Shown: piece after piece, positions 16,293 to 25,285 of the stretch | Layout: each line of letters begins with the position of its first letter | Numbering within the stretch: position 1 is the first letter of the stretch | Assembly (NCBI GenBank): GCA_050246115.1 | Contig: JBFWWP010000009.1 | Coordinates: 62,001-126,000 of the forward strand | DNA: 64,000 bases | DNA from: JBFWWP01 sp050246115 | GTDB lineage: Bacteria; Planctomycetota; UBA8108; UBA1146; JAJFFE01 | Direction: 5' to 3' | The notes under the pieces: generated by a model | The model's database searches: none | What the model was told of the DNA's origin: nothing | The model's input: the letters and a program-made list of their open reading frames with translations, nothing else | Translations under genes and position numbers: made by a program

Positions 16293-18242
16293 ATGGGGCT
16301 ACAAGAATTCCACGTCGAAGACACGCACGCGAGCCTGCAGAAGTTCACCAAGAAGCTGCTGACCGATCTGCGCGCGCTCGAGTACATGATCGATCATGGG
16401 TTGATCGAGACTGGCATTCGGCGCATCGGCGCCGAGCAAGAAATGTTCCTCGTCGACCAGTCGTGGCACCCCACTCCCCGCTGCACCCAGATGATCAAGG
16501 CGCTCCAGGACTCGCACTACACGACCGAGCTGGCGCAGTTCAATCTCGAAGCCAACATGGACCCGCAGGTCTTCGGCGGCAACTGCTTGCGTCGGCTCGA
16601 GAACCAGATCGTCGAGTTGGTCGAGAAGGCCCGCGTGGCTGCACACTCGATGGATACGGAAGTGCTGCTCACCGGCATCCTCCCAACGCTCCAGCACTCT
16701 GACCTCGACCTCGCCAACATGACGCCGGTTCCGCGGTACAAGGCCCTCAACCAAGCGCTGACCCAGCTGCGAGGGAGTGCCTACGAGTTCAAGATCGCGG
16801 GCGTCGATGAGATCAGCTTCAAGCACTACTCCGTGATGCTCGAGGCATGCAACACCAGCTTCCAACTCCACTTCCAGTGTGGGCCCGAGGAGTTCAGCGG
16901 CCTGTACAATCTGGCGCAGACCATTTCGGCCCCAGTGCTGGCGGCCGCGGTCAACTCGCCGATCCTCTTCGGCAAGCGCCTGTGGCGCGAAACCCGGATC
17001 GCTCTGTTCCAACAATCGGTCGACACGAGGAACTCGCGCGCGAACCTACGCGAGATCTCGCCGCGCGTGAACTTCGGCAACCACTGGATCGATCGTGGCG
17101 TCTTGGAGATCTTCCAAGAGGACATCGTGCGCTTCAAGGTGCTGCTCGGCACCGAGATCGAAGAGGATCCGTTCGAGGTGCTCGCGGCGGGCAAGGTCCC
17201 GCGGCTCCGAGCGCTGTCGCTCCACAACGGAACGATCTATCGCTGGAATCGCCCCTGCTACGGCATCTCCGAAGGCAAGCCGCACCTTCGTATCGAGTGT
17301 CGCTTCATGCCGGCCGGTCCCACACCGCTCGACGAAGTCGCCAACGCTGCGCTTTGGTACGGCCTCATGTCGGCGCTGTCCCACGATCACCCGGACGTGC
17401 GCGACCTCATGGAGTTCGATCAGGTCAAGCACAACTTCATCGCGGCGGCGCGCTCGGGTCTCGACGCGAACCTCACGTGGTTCGGCGGCAAGCGCTACTC
17501 GGCCCAGGACCTCGTCTGCAACGAACTCCTGCCCCAAGCCCGCAGCGGCCTCGAGCGCGCCGGGATCGACCGCGCCGACATCGATCGCTACCTCGGCGTC
17601 CTCGAGGGGCGCGTAAAGAGTGGGCGCACCGGGGCCACGTGGTTGATCGATTCCTTCACGCGCATGAAGAAGGCCGGAGTCGGTACCCGATCCGAACGGC
17701 TCGCCGCACTGACTGCGGCCACGATCGCGAGACAAAGAACCGGACTACCGGGGCACGAATGGGAGGAGGCTCGCTTGGAAGAGGCTGGCGGCTGGCTCCA
17801 CAATTATCGCCGCGTCGAGCAGTTCATGACCACCGACCTGTTCACCGTGAACGAGAACGAAATCGTCGATCTGGTAGCCAACATCATGGATTGGCGACGG
17901 GTTCGGCACGTGCCGGTCGAGGACAGCCAGCATCGCCTGGTGGGGCTCGTCTCCTACCGCTCGCTGCTGCGTTTCCTGGCACGGGGAAGCGCCAGTGGCG
18001 AGAAGACGGTACCGGTCCGCGAACTCATGCAAACGAACGTCGTCACGATCGCACCCGAGACGCCGACGCTCGAGGCGATCAAGCTGATGCGCGAGAAGCG
18101 CGTCGCGTGTTTGCCGGTCGTGAAGGACGACCAGCTGGTCGGAATCATCACCGAGGCCGACTTCATGGACGTCGCGCGACGCCTCCTCGAGGGAGTGCTC
18201 GAACGTCTGGGACCCGAAGTGTTCGAGGCCACGACGACCTGA
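16293..18242 (+). CDS. Glutamate-cysteine ligase-like (GCS2) protein fused to two CBS domains
   Basis: A 649-residue two-part protein. Residues to about 500 resemble the GCS2 carboxylate-amine ligase family: IGAEQEMFLVD (the E-x-E metal/ATP motif), FNLEANMDP, FQLHFQCGPEEF, RVNFGNHW and LRIECRFMPAGP. Residues about 508-565 and 572-630 form a pair of CBS domains (VEQFMTTDLFTVNENE; VRELMQTNVVTIAPETPTL), which usually bind adenine nucleotides and act as energy sensors. The fusion suggests ligase activity gated by AMP/ATP. The amino-acid substrate is inferred only by family. ATG at 16293 fits the start of similarity; its ribosome-binding site is weak. Confidence 0.85.
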   Translation: MGLQEFHVEDTHASLQKFTKKLLTDLRALEYMIDHGLIETGIRRIGAEQEMFLVDQSWHPTPRCTQMIKALQDSHYTTELAQFNLEANMDPQVFGGNCLRRLENQIVELVEKARVAAHSMDTEVLLTGILPTLQHSDLDLANMTPVPRYKALNQALTQLRGSAYEFKIAGVDEISFKHYSVMLEACNTSFQLHFQCGPEEFSGLYNLAQTISAPVLAAAVNSPILFGKRLWRETRIALFQQSVDTRNSRANLREISPRVNFGNHWIDRGVLEIFQEDIVRFKVLLGTEIEEDPFEVLAAGKVPRLRALSLHNGTIYRWNRPCYGISEGKPHLRIECRFMPAGPTPLDEVANAALWYGLMSALSHDHPDVRDLMEFDQVKHNFIAAARSGLDANLTWFGGKRYSAQDLVCNELLPQARSGLERAGIDRADIDRYLGVLEGRVKSGRTGATWLIDSFTRMKKAGVGTRSERLAALTAATIARQRTGLPGHEWEEARLEEAGGWLHNYRRVEQFMTTDLFTVNENEIVDLVANIMDWRRVRHVPVEDSQHRLVGLVSYRSLLRFLARGSASGEKTVPVRELMQTNVVTIAPETPTLEAIKLMREKRVACLPVVKDDQLVGIITEADFMDVARRLLEGVLERLGPEVFEATTT

Positions 18243-18444
18243 GCCACCGGTCGGGATGCGTCTGGAAGCGCTCGTCTACGACGACACGCCGTTGTTTCAC
18301 TTCGAAGCCGCAACCCATTTATCCAAAAATGCTTGTCTTCGGCTCGTATCGTCAAGCACTATTTTGCTTTGCTCGTGACCGAGCTTTACTCGAGACTCGA
18401 TGGATCGTGCGCTGAACGTACAGTTCGGTTCGAAAGGAATCCGC

Positions 18445-19449
18445 ATGCAGTTGACGACCGATTGCTCCTGCTCGACATGGCGACGCAGCCAACTCCTGTT
18501 GCTCATCCCGGTTGTGGGATTCCTGTCCTCGCTTGCGCCAGCCGCGCCCGGCGATCAGGGGGCCGAGACTGACGACAGTCCATACTCGTTCGTGTTCCTG
18601 CTGAAGGAGAACCGCAAGCTCGACGCCGCGAAGCTCACGAAGGTCGTGCAGCGCGTGTTCCCGAGAACGGACAAGTCCGATCCGGAGGGGGAAGTGCGTG
18701 GCGAAGCACCGCGCTTCATGGTGCAGACGCCCAAGGCACGCTTGCTGATCCTGAACGTAGACAACCCATACGTGGAGGATCGCGAGAAGGCGGCCGGGAA
18801 GGTCTACGAGCTACGGCGCAGGGAGGCGATCCGTACGCACGAGGCGTGGCTCAGTGTCGACTGGTACGGAGACTTGCCGGCGGGCGGCGAGGCCGAGGCC
18901 TACGCCACCATCGGCAAGCTCGCAGCGGCGCTCGCCGGAAACGACTGCCTGGCGCTCTTCAGTCCTCGAGAGAACAGGCTCGTGCCCTATTCGAAGGGCG
19001 TCGTCACCAAGCTGCGAGGAAAGAATCCGCTCGATGCCTTCGAGGATTCGGAGTACCCAGCCGTGGACGGCGTCGACAACGAGCACCCGAAACTCGTGGC
19101 CGCGCAAGAGGAGGCTCGACGGCGTGTGGGGGAGTTGATTGAGGCGTTTCGCAAGAGCGGCGGCAAACTCGAGTGCACGGTCAAGGCGCCGTTCGTCGAA
19201 GGCGATTTCACCGAGCAAATGTGGGTCACCGTGACGAAGATCGACAGCGAGACCATCCACGGGAAACTGGCGAACGAACCCGTGCGGATCCGCAAGCTCG
19301 AGCTCGACGACCCGGTGAAGCTAAAGCTCGAGGAGATCTCGGACTGGATGTACTTCGAGAACGGCCAGATGGTCGGGGGGTTCACGGTCAAGGCCATCGC
19401 CGAGATCAAGAAGGAGAAGAAGTCGCGCAAGGCGGAGCCGAAGGACTAG
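18445..19449 (+). CDS. Secreted protein with DUF2314-like C-terminus
   Basis: A 334-residue protein beginning with a signal peptide (hydrophobic SQLLLLIPVVGFLSSLAPAA). ATG at 18445 follows AAAGGA at seven bases. The C-terminal 90 residues match the DUF2314 pattern: VKAPFVEGDFTEQMWVTVTK, a strand-rich middle, then LEEISDWMYFENGQMVGGFT. The N-terminal 200 residues (SYSFVFLL-like opening, RFMVQTPKARLLILNVDNPY) look like a second alpha/beta domain. The lysine-rich tail ends the protein. DUF2314 function is unknown. Monocistronic, with a hairpin terminator just downstream. Confidence 0.75.
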   Translation: MQLTTDCSCSTWRRSQLLLLIPVVGFLSSLAPAAPGDQGAETDDSPYSFVFLLKENRKLDAAKLTKVVQRVFPRTDKSDPEGEVRGEAPRFMVQTPKARLLILNVDNPYVEDREKAAGKVYELRRREAIRTHEAWLSVDWYGDLPAGGEAEAYATIGKLAAALAGNDCLALFSPRENRLVPYSKGVVTKLRGKNPLDAFEDSEYPAVDGVDNEHPKLVAAQEEARRRVGELIEAFRKSGGKLECTVKAPFVEGDFTEQMWVTVTKIDSETIHGKLANEPVRIRKLELDDPVKLKLEEISDWMYFENGQMVGGFTVKAIAEIKKEKKSRKAEPKD

Positions 19450-19470
19450 GGGGTGCAGCAGCAGCGAACT

Positions 19471-19504
19471 CGGGGAAGCCGGAACCACGCCGCCGGCCTC
19501 CCCG
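19471..19504 (+). terminator. Hairpin downstream of DUF2314-like gene
   Basis: Arms CGGGGAAGCCGG (19471-19482) and CCGGCCTCCCCG (19493-19504) pair over 12 bp with one mismatch and a 10-nt loop, 21 bp after the stop. No T-run follows, so it may act with Rho or as a 3' stabiliser. Confidence 0.6.
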
Positions 19505-19727
19505 GCATGGCCGCGATTGTCGCCGTCAGTATACGAACCGCCTGGGAGATCGGCGCCGACACGTAACCTCGCGCCCGAGATCCGACCGCCCCGCGGGTTC
19601 AATCCGTTCCTCCCAACTCGGAGTACTGGATCGCGCTAGCGCTGGCGAAACAAGACCGTCTGACCGAATCCTGACGCGACCGAGTTCCTCTTTCACTCGT
19701 CCCGTTCTCGCGTGAGTCTAGTGCGAG

Positions 19728-20963
19728 TCAGGGCACACGACGGGTGATCACGGCACGGACGCTCGCGCCGACTCGAAGCCCGAACACTGTGTACACTTGG
19801 TCGCCGCGACCTCGCAGCGCGGCGCGCGCTTGGTTGGCGTCGACTGCACCGCCCCGGGTCTTGACTTCGACGACCCCCGCCCGGTGTTCGGCCAACCACT
19901 CTCGAACTCGGGCGGTGCGCCACGGCATCACGCTCAGCACCTCGAACGCGGTGACCCAGGGACCCGTCGGAACCCGCGAGCCCGTGAGAACTCCGAGCCC
20001 GGGAGCCACTTCGTCCAACTGCGCTCCGTCCAGAGCCGCCACGACTCCGAGCAGCCCAGCGCGCTCGGCTGCGGGCTGGGCCGTGACGAGGTAACGATCG
20101 ATTTCGCCCGCGCGGTTCGCCAGTTGAGCCGCCGGGCCGCACAGGTGATGTCCTCCGGGAAGGATCGTCGCGGTGGCCCCCGGGTGCTGCGCGAGTCCCT
20201 CGCCCCAAAGCACGGCCTGCACCAAGTCCCCGTGTTCTTGGATGAACTCGAGTTCCCGCGCGGGCGCGAGCGGTAGCTCGTGCAGGTCGACGCCAGGGCC
20301 GAGCTTCACAGCGGCATTCGGACATTGGTCCAGCAGCGCCTCCACGAAATCCGGCCCTGGTTGATAGTCGCGGTAGCGCCAGCGCCGCGTCGCACTGCGA
20401 CCCGAGCCCGCGTGCTCCTGACGGCGCGACGGATCGAGGTGCACCTGCGCCATCGGCGAGCGAGCGAGCGCCCAGGTCGTGACGTCGACGCACCGCACCT
20501 CGACCGGATGGAGCGGCGGCGGCGCGCTCGTGAGGTTGCGCTCACACATCCAGGCGCGCGCCGGGTCGTGGTCACACGCGATCACGGGACTCACTTGGGC
20601 GAGGCTCATGGCGTCGCCGCCGATACCGGCGCACAGGTCGAAGACGGGCGTCGGCGAATGCCGAGCAAAGCGCGCCGCCTTGTGGACGGCGACGCAAGCG
20701 CTCGTCGCCTGCTCGACCCCCTCCCGATCGCCGACGAGGTCTCGAACCAGCGGAAACTTGCGCACCCCTTTGGCTCGGGACGCGGTCAGCTCGATCGCGA
20801 CCGCGACGGTCTCTGCGTCCCAGTGCTTGCGCAACCCCGCCAACGCGGCCACGTCACGATGGTCGACCTCGGCCAACGCGGCCAGCACGGCGCGCCCTCG
20901 GTCGGTCAACGCGCCGTCGGCCCCGAACAAGAGTGACCAAGGAGCAGGAGGTAAGAGTGGCAT
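19728..20963 (-). CDS. SAM-dependent methyltransferase with THUMP-like C-terminal domain
   Basis: A 411-residue class I methyltransferase-fold protein. The SAM motif is VFDLCAGIGGD, the acidic post-II residue is in ACDHDPARAWM, and QVHLDPSRR stands at the catalytic motif IV position. The C-terminal region (WAAGVVEVKTRGGAVDANQ-like, then ARAALRGRGDQVYTVFGLR) fits the THUMP-like domain appended to this family. Members are thought to act on RNA or be catalytically altered; the substrate is unknown. ATG at 20963 (MPLLPPAPW) follows GAGG at eight bases. It is divergent from mutB with 159 bp between. Confidence 0.85.
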   Translation of the reverse strand: MPLLPPAPWSLLFGADGALTDRGRAVLAALAEVDHRDVAALAGLRKHWDAETVAVAIELTASRAKGVRKFPLVRDLVGDREGVEQATSACVAVHKAARFARHSPTPVFDLCAGIGGDAMSLAQVSPVIACDHDPARAWMCERNLTSAPPPLHPVEVRCVDVTTWALARSPMAQVHLDPSRRQEHAGSGRSATRRWRYRDYQPGPDFVEALLDQCPNAAVKLGPGVDLHELPLAPARELEFIQEHGDLVQAVLWGEGLAQHPGATATILPGGHHLCGPAAQLANRAGEIDRYLVTAQPAAERAGLLGVVAALDGAQLDEVAPGLGVLTGSRVPTGPWVTAFEVLSVMPWRTARVREWLAEHRAGVVEVKTRGGAVDANQARAALRGRGDQVYTVFGLRVGASVRAVITRRVP

Positions 20964-21122
20964 GAAGGGCCTCGACTCGCCGGGTTCTTTCGGGCTGCGT
21001 TCGAAACTGTACAATTCGCCGAGAGTGAGACAAAGTGTCCCGCGACGAGCGCCCCCCGATGCCGCTCACCGTGAGCCACGAGTCCGTCAGACGGTCGCAC
21101 GACGCAGCCTCCGAAAGCAACC

Positions 21123-23339
21123 ATGAAGCTCCCGCCCGACTTCGCCAACCTGCCCCTGTACGCGACCGCCGCCGTCGACGCCGCGCCCTCCGCGCGCACG
21201 GCCAGCGCGGGGCAAGCCGCGGGCGCCCCGCCGAGCCCTCGAGTCCCGCCGTGGAACACGCCCGAGGGAATCGCCGTTCGACGCCGCTATGGCCCCGCGG
21301 ACTTGGACCCGGTGCGCCACCTCGAGTCGTTCCCGGGGTTTCCACCCTACGTGCGCGGTCCGTATCCCACCATGTACCGCACGCGCCCGTGGACGATTCG
21401 ACAGTACGCCGGCTTCTCGACCGCCGAGGAGAGTAACGCCTTCTATCGGCGCAACCTCGCTGCCGGCCAAATGGGGTTGTCGATCGCCTTCGACCTCGCG
21501 ACGCACCGCGGCTACGACTCCGACCACCCGCGGGTCCGGGGCGATGTCGGCATGGCCGGAGTCGCCATCGATTCGATCCTCGACATGCGCACCCTGTTCG
21601 CCGGCATCCCACTCGACCGCATGAGCGTGTCCATGACCATGAACGGCGCGGTACTGCCGGTACTGGCGCTCTACATCGTCGCCGCGGAGGAACAAGGGGT
21701 CCGCCCAGAGCAACTCACCGGCACGATCCAGAACGACGTGCTCAAAGAGTTCATGGTCCGCAACACCTATATCTATCCCCCGTCCCCGTCGATGCGGATC
21801 ATTGCCGACATCTTCGCGTACACCGCCCGCACCATGCCGCGGTTCAACTGCATCAGCGTGTCGGGCTACCACATGCAGGAAGCCGGGGCGACCGCCGACC
21901 TCGAACTCGCGTACACCCTGGCGGACGGACTCGAGTACGTCCGCACCGGACTCGCTGCGGGGCTCGACCTCGACGCATTCGCACCGCGGATCTCGTTCTT
22001 CTTCGGCATCGGCATGAACTACTTCATGGAAGTCGCCAAGCTGCGCGCGGCGCGCATCCTCTGGTCGCGGATCATCGCTCCCTTCCGGCCGCGCGACCCG
22101 CGCTCATCGATGCTGCGCATGCACTGCCAGACCTCGGGTTGGAGCCTGACCGCGCAGGACGTCTACAACAACGTCGCGCGCACCTGCATCGAGGCGTTGG
22201 CTGCGGTCCATGGCCTCACCCAATCGCTGCACACCAACTCGCTCGACGAAGCGCTCGCCTTGCCGACCGACTTCAGCGCGCGAATCGCCCGCAACACGCA
22301 GCTGCTTCTCGAGCGCGAAGCAAACACCTGCGCGGTGATCGATCCTTGGGGCGGAAGCTACTTCGTGGAGCGCCTCACGCACGACCTCGTCGAGCGCGCT
22401 CAGGGGCACCTCGACGAGATCGAGGAGATCGGCGGCATGGCTCGAGCGATCGAGACCGGCCTGCCCAAACTGCGGATCGAAGAAGCCGCCGCGCGCACGC
22501 AAGCTCGCATCGACTCCGGCCTGCAGACGGTGGTCGGCGTGAACCGCTATCATGCCCCGAACGCCGCGGCCCCCGAGGTCCTCAGCGTCGACAACACCGC
22601 GGTGCGGGAGGCGCAGATCGCGCGCCTGCGCGAACTGCGTGCGCAGCGCGACGAGGCCACCACCCGGCGTGCACTCGACGAACTGCGGGAGGCGGCACGC
22701 GGCACGGGCAATCTCCTCGAGCACGCGGTGATCGCGGCGCGCGCCCGCGCCACGGTCGGCGAGATGAGCGCGGCGCTCGAGCAAGTGTTCGGGCGACATC
22801 GCGCGAGCGTCGCCGCGGTCTCCGGCGTGTATCAAGCGGTGCTCGGTGCGTCCGAGCGGGGCGGAAAGGGATTCGAAGCCGTGCGAGAACGCGTACTCGA
22901 GTTCGAACGCAGGGAGGGCAGGCGGCCACGAATCCTCGTCGCCAAGGTCGGCCAGGATGGACACGACCGAGGCCAGAAGGTCATTGCGACCGCGCTCGCC
23001 GACATCGGCTTCGATGTCGACATCGGCCCCCTGTTTCAAACGCCCGAAGAAGTCGCTCGACAAGCCGCCGAGAACGATGTCCATGTGATCGGGGTGAGTT
23101 CCTTGGCCGCCGGACACCTGACCCTGGTTCCGGAGCTGTTCGCGGCCCTCCGCAAGCAGGGTCGTCCCGACATCATCGTGACCGTCGGCGGGGTCATCCC
23201 GCCGCAGGACCATGCGGCCCTGTCGGCGATGGGCGTCGCGGCGATCTTCGGACCGGGAACCGTCATCGAAGAGGCGGCAACAACGCTCCTGAACGCGCTG
23301 GACGAGCGACTGGGTTCGCACCCGGAGGGCTCGTCATGA
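21123..23339 (+). CDS. mutB: Methylmalonyl-CoA mutase, large catalytic subunit
   Basis: A 738-residue adenosylcobalamin-dependent mutase interconverting methylmalonyl-CoA and succinyl-CoA. Y95 (in PWTIRQYAG) and R213 (in EFMVRNT) align with Tyr89 and Arg207 of Propionibacterium MCM, the pair that binds the methylmalonyl carboxylate, so the substrate call is firm. The C-terminal B12 domain has GQDGHDRG with cobalt-ligating H614, then GVSSLAAGHL and VTVGGVIP. It can work with the MutA-like protein at 5990 or as a homodimer. The last codon overlaps the next gene (ATGA), and meaB lies 2.4 kb downstream. Confidence 0.97.
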   Translation: MKLPPDFANLPLYATAAVDAAPSARTASAGQAAGAPPSPRVPPWNTPEGIAVRRRYGPADLDPVRHLESFPGFPPYVRGPYPTMYRTRPWTIRQYAGFSTAEESNAFYRRNLAAGQMGLSIAFDLATHRGYDSDHPRVRGDVGMAGVAIDSILDMRTLFAGIPLDRMSVSMTMNGAVLPVLALYIVAAEEQGVRPEQLTGTIQNDVLKEFMVRNTYIYPPSPSMRIIADIFAYTARTMPRFNCISVSGYHMQEAGATADLELAYTLADGLEYVRTGLAAGLDLDAFAPRISFFFGIGMNYFMEVAKLRAARILWSRIIAPFRPRDPRSSMLRMHCQTSGWSLTAQDVYNNVARTCIEALAAVHGLTQSLHTNSLDEALALPTDFSARIARNTQLLLEREANTCAVIDPWGGSYFVERLTHDLVERAQGHLDEIEEIGGMARAIETGLPKLRIEEAAARTQARIDSGLQTVVGVNRYHAPNAAAPEVLSVDNTAVREAQIARLRELRAQRDEATTRRALDELREAARGTGNLLEHAVIAARARATVGEMSAALEQVFGRHRASVAAVSGVYQAVLGASERGGKGFEAVRERVLEFERREGRRPRILVAKVGQDGHDRGQKVIATALADIGFDVDIGPLFQTPEEVARQAAENDVHVIGVSSLAAGHLTLVPELFAALRKQGRPDIIVTVGGVIPPQDHAALSAMGVAAIFGPGTVIEEAATTLLNALDERLGSHPEGSS

Positions 23340-23836
23340 GGCGCGCCAATGCACCGCGCCGCGGTGGACCCGTGCTCGGACGACTCGGGCTGCTGGCATT
23401 GATGTTGGGTTGCGCCACGCCCGCGGTGCCCATCGCGAGCCCGGCCGAAGACCTCGCAGGCATCGCCCAGCTGAGGCACCGGATCGAGCAGGCGAACAAC
23501 GAACAGGACCTCGAGAAGATCACGCAGTGCTATGCCGTCGATGCGATCTGGATGCCCGCCGAGGGCCCACCGGTCGCGGGTCGCGACGCCATCGTGACTC
23601 GCTACGAGGAGAGCTATCGACGCTTGGACCTCGAGGTGGACATCCTGCCGGACGAAACCGTCGCCAGCGAAGGCTGGGGTTTCGAGCGCGGCACGACGCA
23701 AGTGCGCGCGATCCCGCACGGCAGCGACCAGACACTCACCAAACGCGACAAGTACCTCATGATCGTGCGGCGGCAACTCACTGGCGAGTGGCGGATCTGG
23801 CGCTTGATGTGGAGCCCGCTCACGGCGACCGAGTAG
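23336..23836 (+). CDS. Putative lipoprotein with NTF2-like (DUF4440/SnoaL-type) domain
   Basis: A 166-residue protein whose ATG overlaps the mutB stop by four bases, indicating translational coupling. The N-terminus is a lipoprotein-like signal (LGLLALMLGC, cysteine 26), though methionine at -3 is atypical. The rest has the cone-shaped NTF2-like pattern: RHRIEQANNEQDLEKITQCY, DAIWMPAEGPPVAGRDAI, then three strands ending GEWRIWRLMWSP. Such domains hold small ligands or act as unspecialised hydrolases. Why an envelope lipoprotein should be coupled to a cytosolic mutase is unclear. Confidence 0.75.
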   Translation: MRRANAPRRGGPVLGRLGLLALMLGCATPAVPIASPAEDLAGIAQLRHRIEQANNEQDLEKITQCYAVDAIWMPAEGPPVAGRDAIVTRYEESYRRLDLEVDILPDETVASEGWGFERGTTQVRAIPHGSDQTLTKRDKYLMIVRRQLTGEWRIWRLMWSPLTATE

Positions 23837-24044
23837 GTCACGCCGCTCGCTGCGCCGCACGCGCGGCCGGCATCACCGCGATCTCCCCTCCGCGAACGCG
23901 ACCCTCACCCCGGCTCCCGGGTTCGATCCTCGCGTGTCCGCTATGCGATCAGAACACCGGCTACCGATGTGTCCGGAATGGACCCCTGCGTACGCATCCG
24001 AGCGGTCACGTGCCCGCGCGCAGGATCGAAGGGGCGCGTCTCGC

Positions 24045-24230
24045 CTGAGGAGTCGCCCAAGAGTAACTTCGACATCTTGCTCGTCGCTTCGGGCCATCTT
24101 CGACCGATCCGAAAACCTCGAAATCTCATCTCATCTTAGGCTACGCCTCCGGTTCCGAGCTTTCCGGGTGGGTCGAAGATGGCCCAAATCGACGGCAAGA
24201 TGTCGAAGTTACTCTTGGGCGACTCCTTAG
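24045..24230. repeat. Long inverted repeat, ~60-bp arms, abutting a stop codon
   Basis: Left arm 24045-24105 and right arm 24171-24230 are near-identical inverted copies; the outer 31 bp of the arms (from GGAGTCGCCC) match exactly. Weaker pairing continues into the 65-bp centre. The right arm overlaps the TAA (24227-24229) of the minus-strand gene beside it. Part of the left arm (24065-24114) recurs at 60889-60938 next to the ppx stop. It lies between convergent genes and may act as a two-way terminator, a REP/MITE-like element, or both. The rest of 23837-24226 shows nothing else. Confidence 0.9.
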
Positions 24231-25285
24231 TCCTTGCGCTCTTGGCGGGCCAGGTAGGCGCTCCATGCATCGAGGTCGGCGCCGTGCTTCTCGCCGGTGA
24301 TGGTCTCGAGCGCGGCAACGGTTGCTTCCCGGATCCATTGATAGGTCTCGGCCGGAACCGTGATCGTCGTGGCCACCTCGACGAGACTCACTTCGGGTAG
24401 CTCGATCGGCACGTTGGTGGCCCCGCTCAGGTTGACGGGTACCTCGCGCAGGTTTCGGACGCGAGCGTTCTGGACTCGAACCGTCGACGTGACGTAGTGC
24501 AGGTACTTCACGAGAAAGGGCACTGAACGTCGGTCGCCGAGTTGTCCGAGCTGGCCCAGGGCGGCTCGTTGGTACTCGGGTCGATCTGCCGCCACCGCGT
24601 ACTCGTACAGGCGCCGGGTCGTGTCCGCGTGCACCTTGACTGCTGCTGCGTGAGCGCGAGCGGCAAGCGCCGGGTCACCCGAGTAGAGCACGCACCGCAC
24701 GAGTGGCAACGTGGCCGCAACTTGGTCGGAAGCGGCGAGACGCGCGAGACACATCTCGCGGGTTGCGGGGTCGGCGCTCCGCAGGCCAGAGTCGCACGCG
24801 ATGAGTTGGGTCTCGGGGTCGAAGTCGCCCAGGCGTCGCTCGGCTTCGGCGCGCGCCGAACCCTCGGGCAAGGCGCCGTATCCGCGCACGAGTTCGCGCG
24901 CTTCGTTGCGGCGTTCCTGGAGGAAACGTTCACGTTCCTGCTTTGCCTTCTTCTCCAGCTTCGGATCGACGCCACGCTCCCAGTCGATGTACACGACCTG
25001 CCCGCGCGGCCAAACCAAGAGCTGTCCGTTCGCATCGATGATCCGCACGGTCGCGGACGTTTCGGCCACGAACGCGCCGACCACGGTGGTGCCGTCCTCG
25101 AGATGAAACACGGCACCTCTGGCGACCGACGGCGCCCAGAGCATCACGAACGATCCCAACCCGAGAGCGAGTCCGCAACGCACGGAGAAGGGCCGAAGTC
25201 GACGCGCAAACCAAGACGCTGCGGGCACGCACGGGAGCGCAGGGGCCGAGGGAGTTACCCCCCACGGAGCGAACGAAGTGGGCAT
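24227..25285 (-). CDS. Secreted HEAT-like repeat protein of unknown function
   Basis: A 352-residue protein. A long basic leader ends in a hydrophobic segment (RCGLALGLGSFVMLWAPSV, about residues 36-55) with a likely signal-peptidase site at VARGA. Mature residues start with a small beta domain (VFHLEDGTTVVGAFVAETSA) like those that sense or bind RNA/peptides in unrelated families. A charged coiled-coil (PKLEKKAKQERERFLQERRN) follows, then helical repeats of HEAT type (LRSADPATREMCLARLAASD; EYQRAALGQLGQLGDRRSVP). This suggests a scaffold in the periplasm. No enzymatic motif. Its stop lies inside an inverted repeat. Confidence 0.65.
   Translation of the reverse strand: MPTSFAPWGVTPSAPALPCVPAASWFARRLRPFSVRCGLALGLGSFVMLWAPSVARGAVFHLEDGTTVVGAFVAETSATVRIIDANGQLLVWPRGQVVYIDWERGVDPKLEKKAKQERERFLQERRNEARELVRGYGALPEGSARAEAERRLGDFDPETQLIACDSGLRSADPATREMCLARLAASDQVAATLPLVRCVLYSGDPALAARAHAAAVKVHADTTRRLYEYAVAADRPEYQRAALGQLGQLGDRRSVPFLVKYLHYVTSTVRVQNARVRNLREVPVNLSGATNVPIELPEVSLVEVATTITVPAETYQWIREATVAALETITGEKHGADLDAWSAYLARQERKD

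Noticed and set aside
21010..21015. TACAAT as the mutB -10 box
   Set aside because: No matching -35 and the hexamer alone is too weak to annotate.
22104..23321. A 405-codon open frame antisense to mutB
   Set aside because: It lies opposite a clearly conserved enzyme and shows no family similarity; long antisense frames are common in GC-rich DNA.
23917..23932. GGGTTCGATCC like a tRNA T-loop
   Set aside because: Flanking bases do not form a T-stem and no acceptor or anticodon arm is present.
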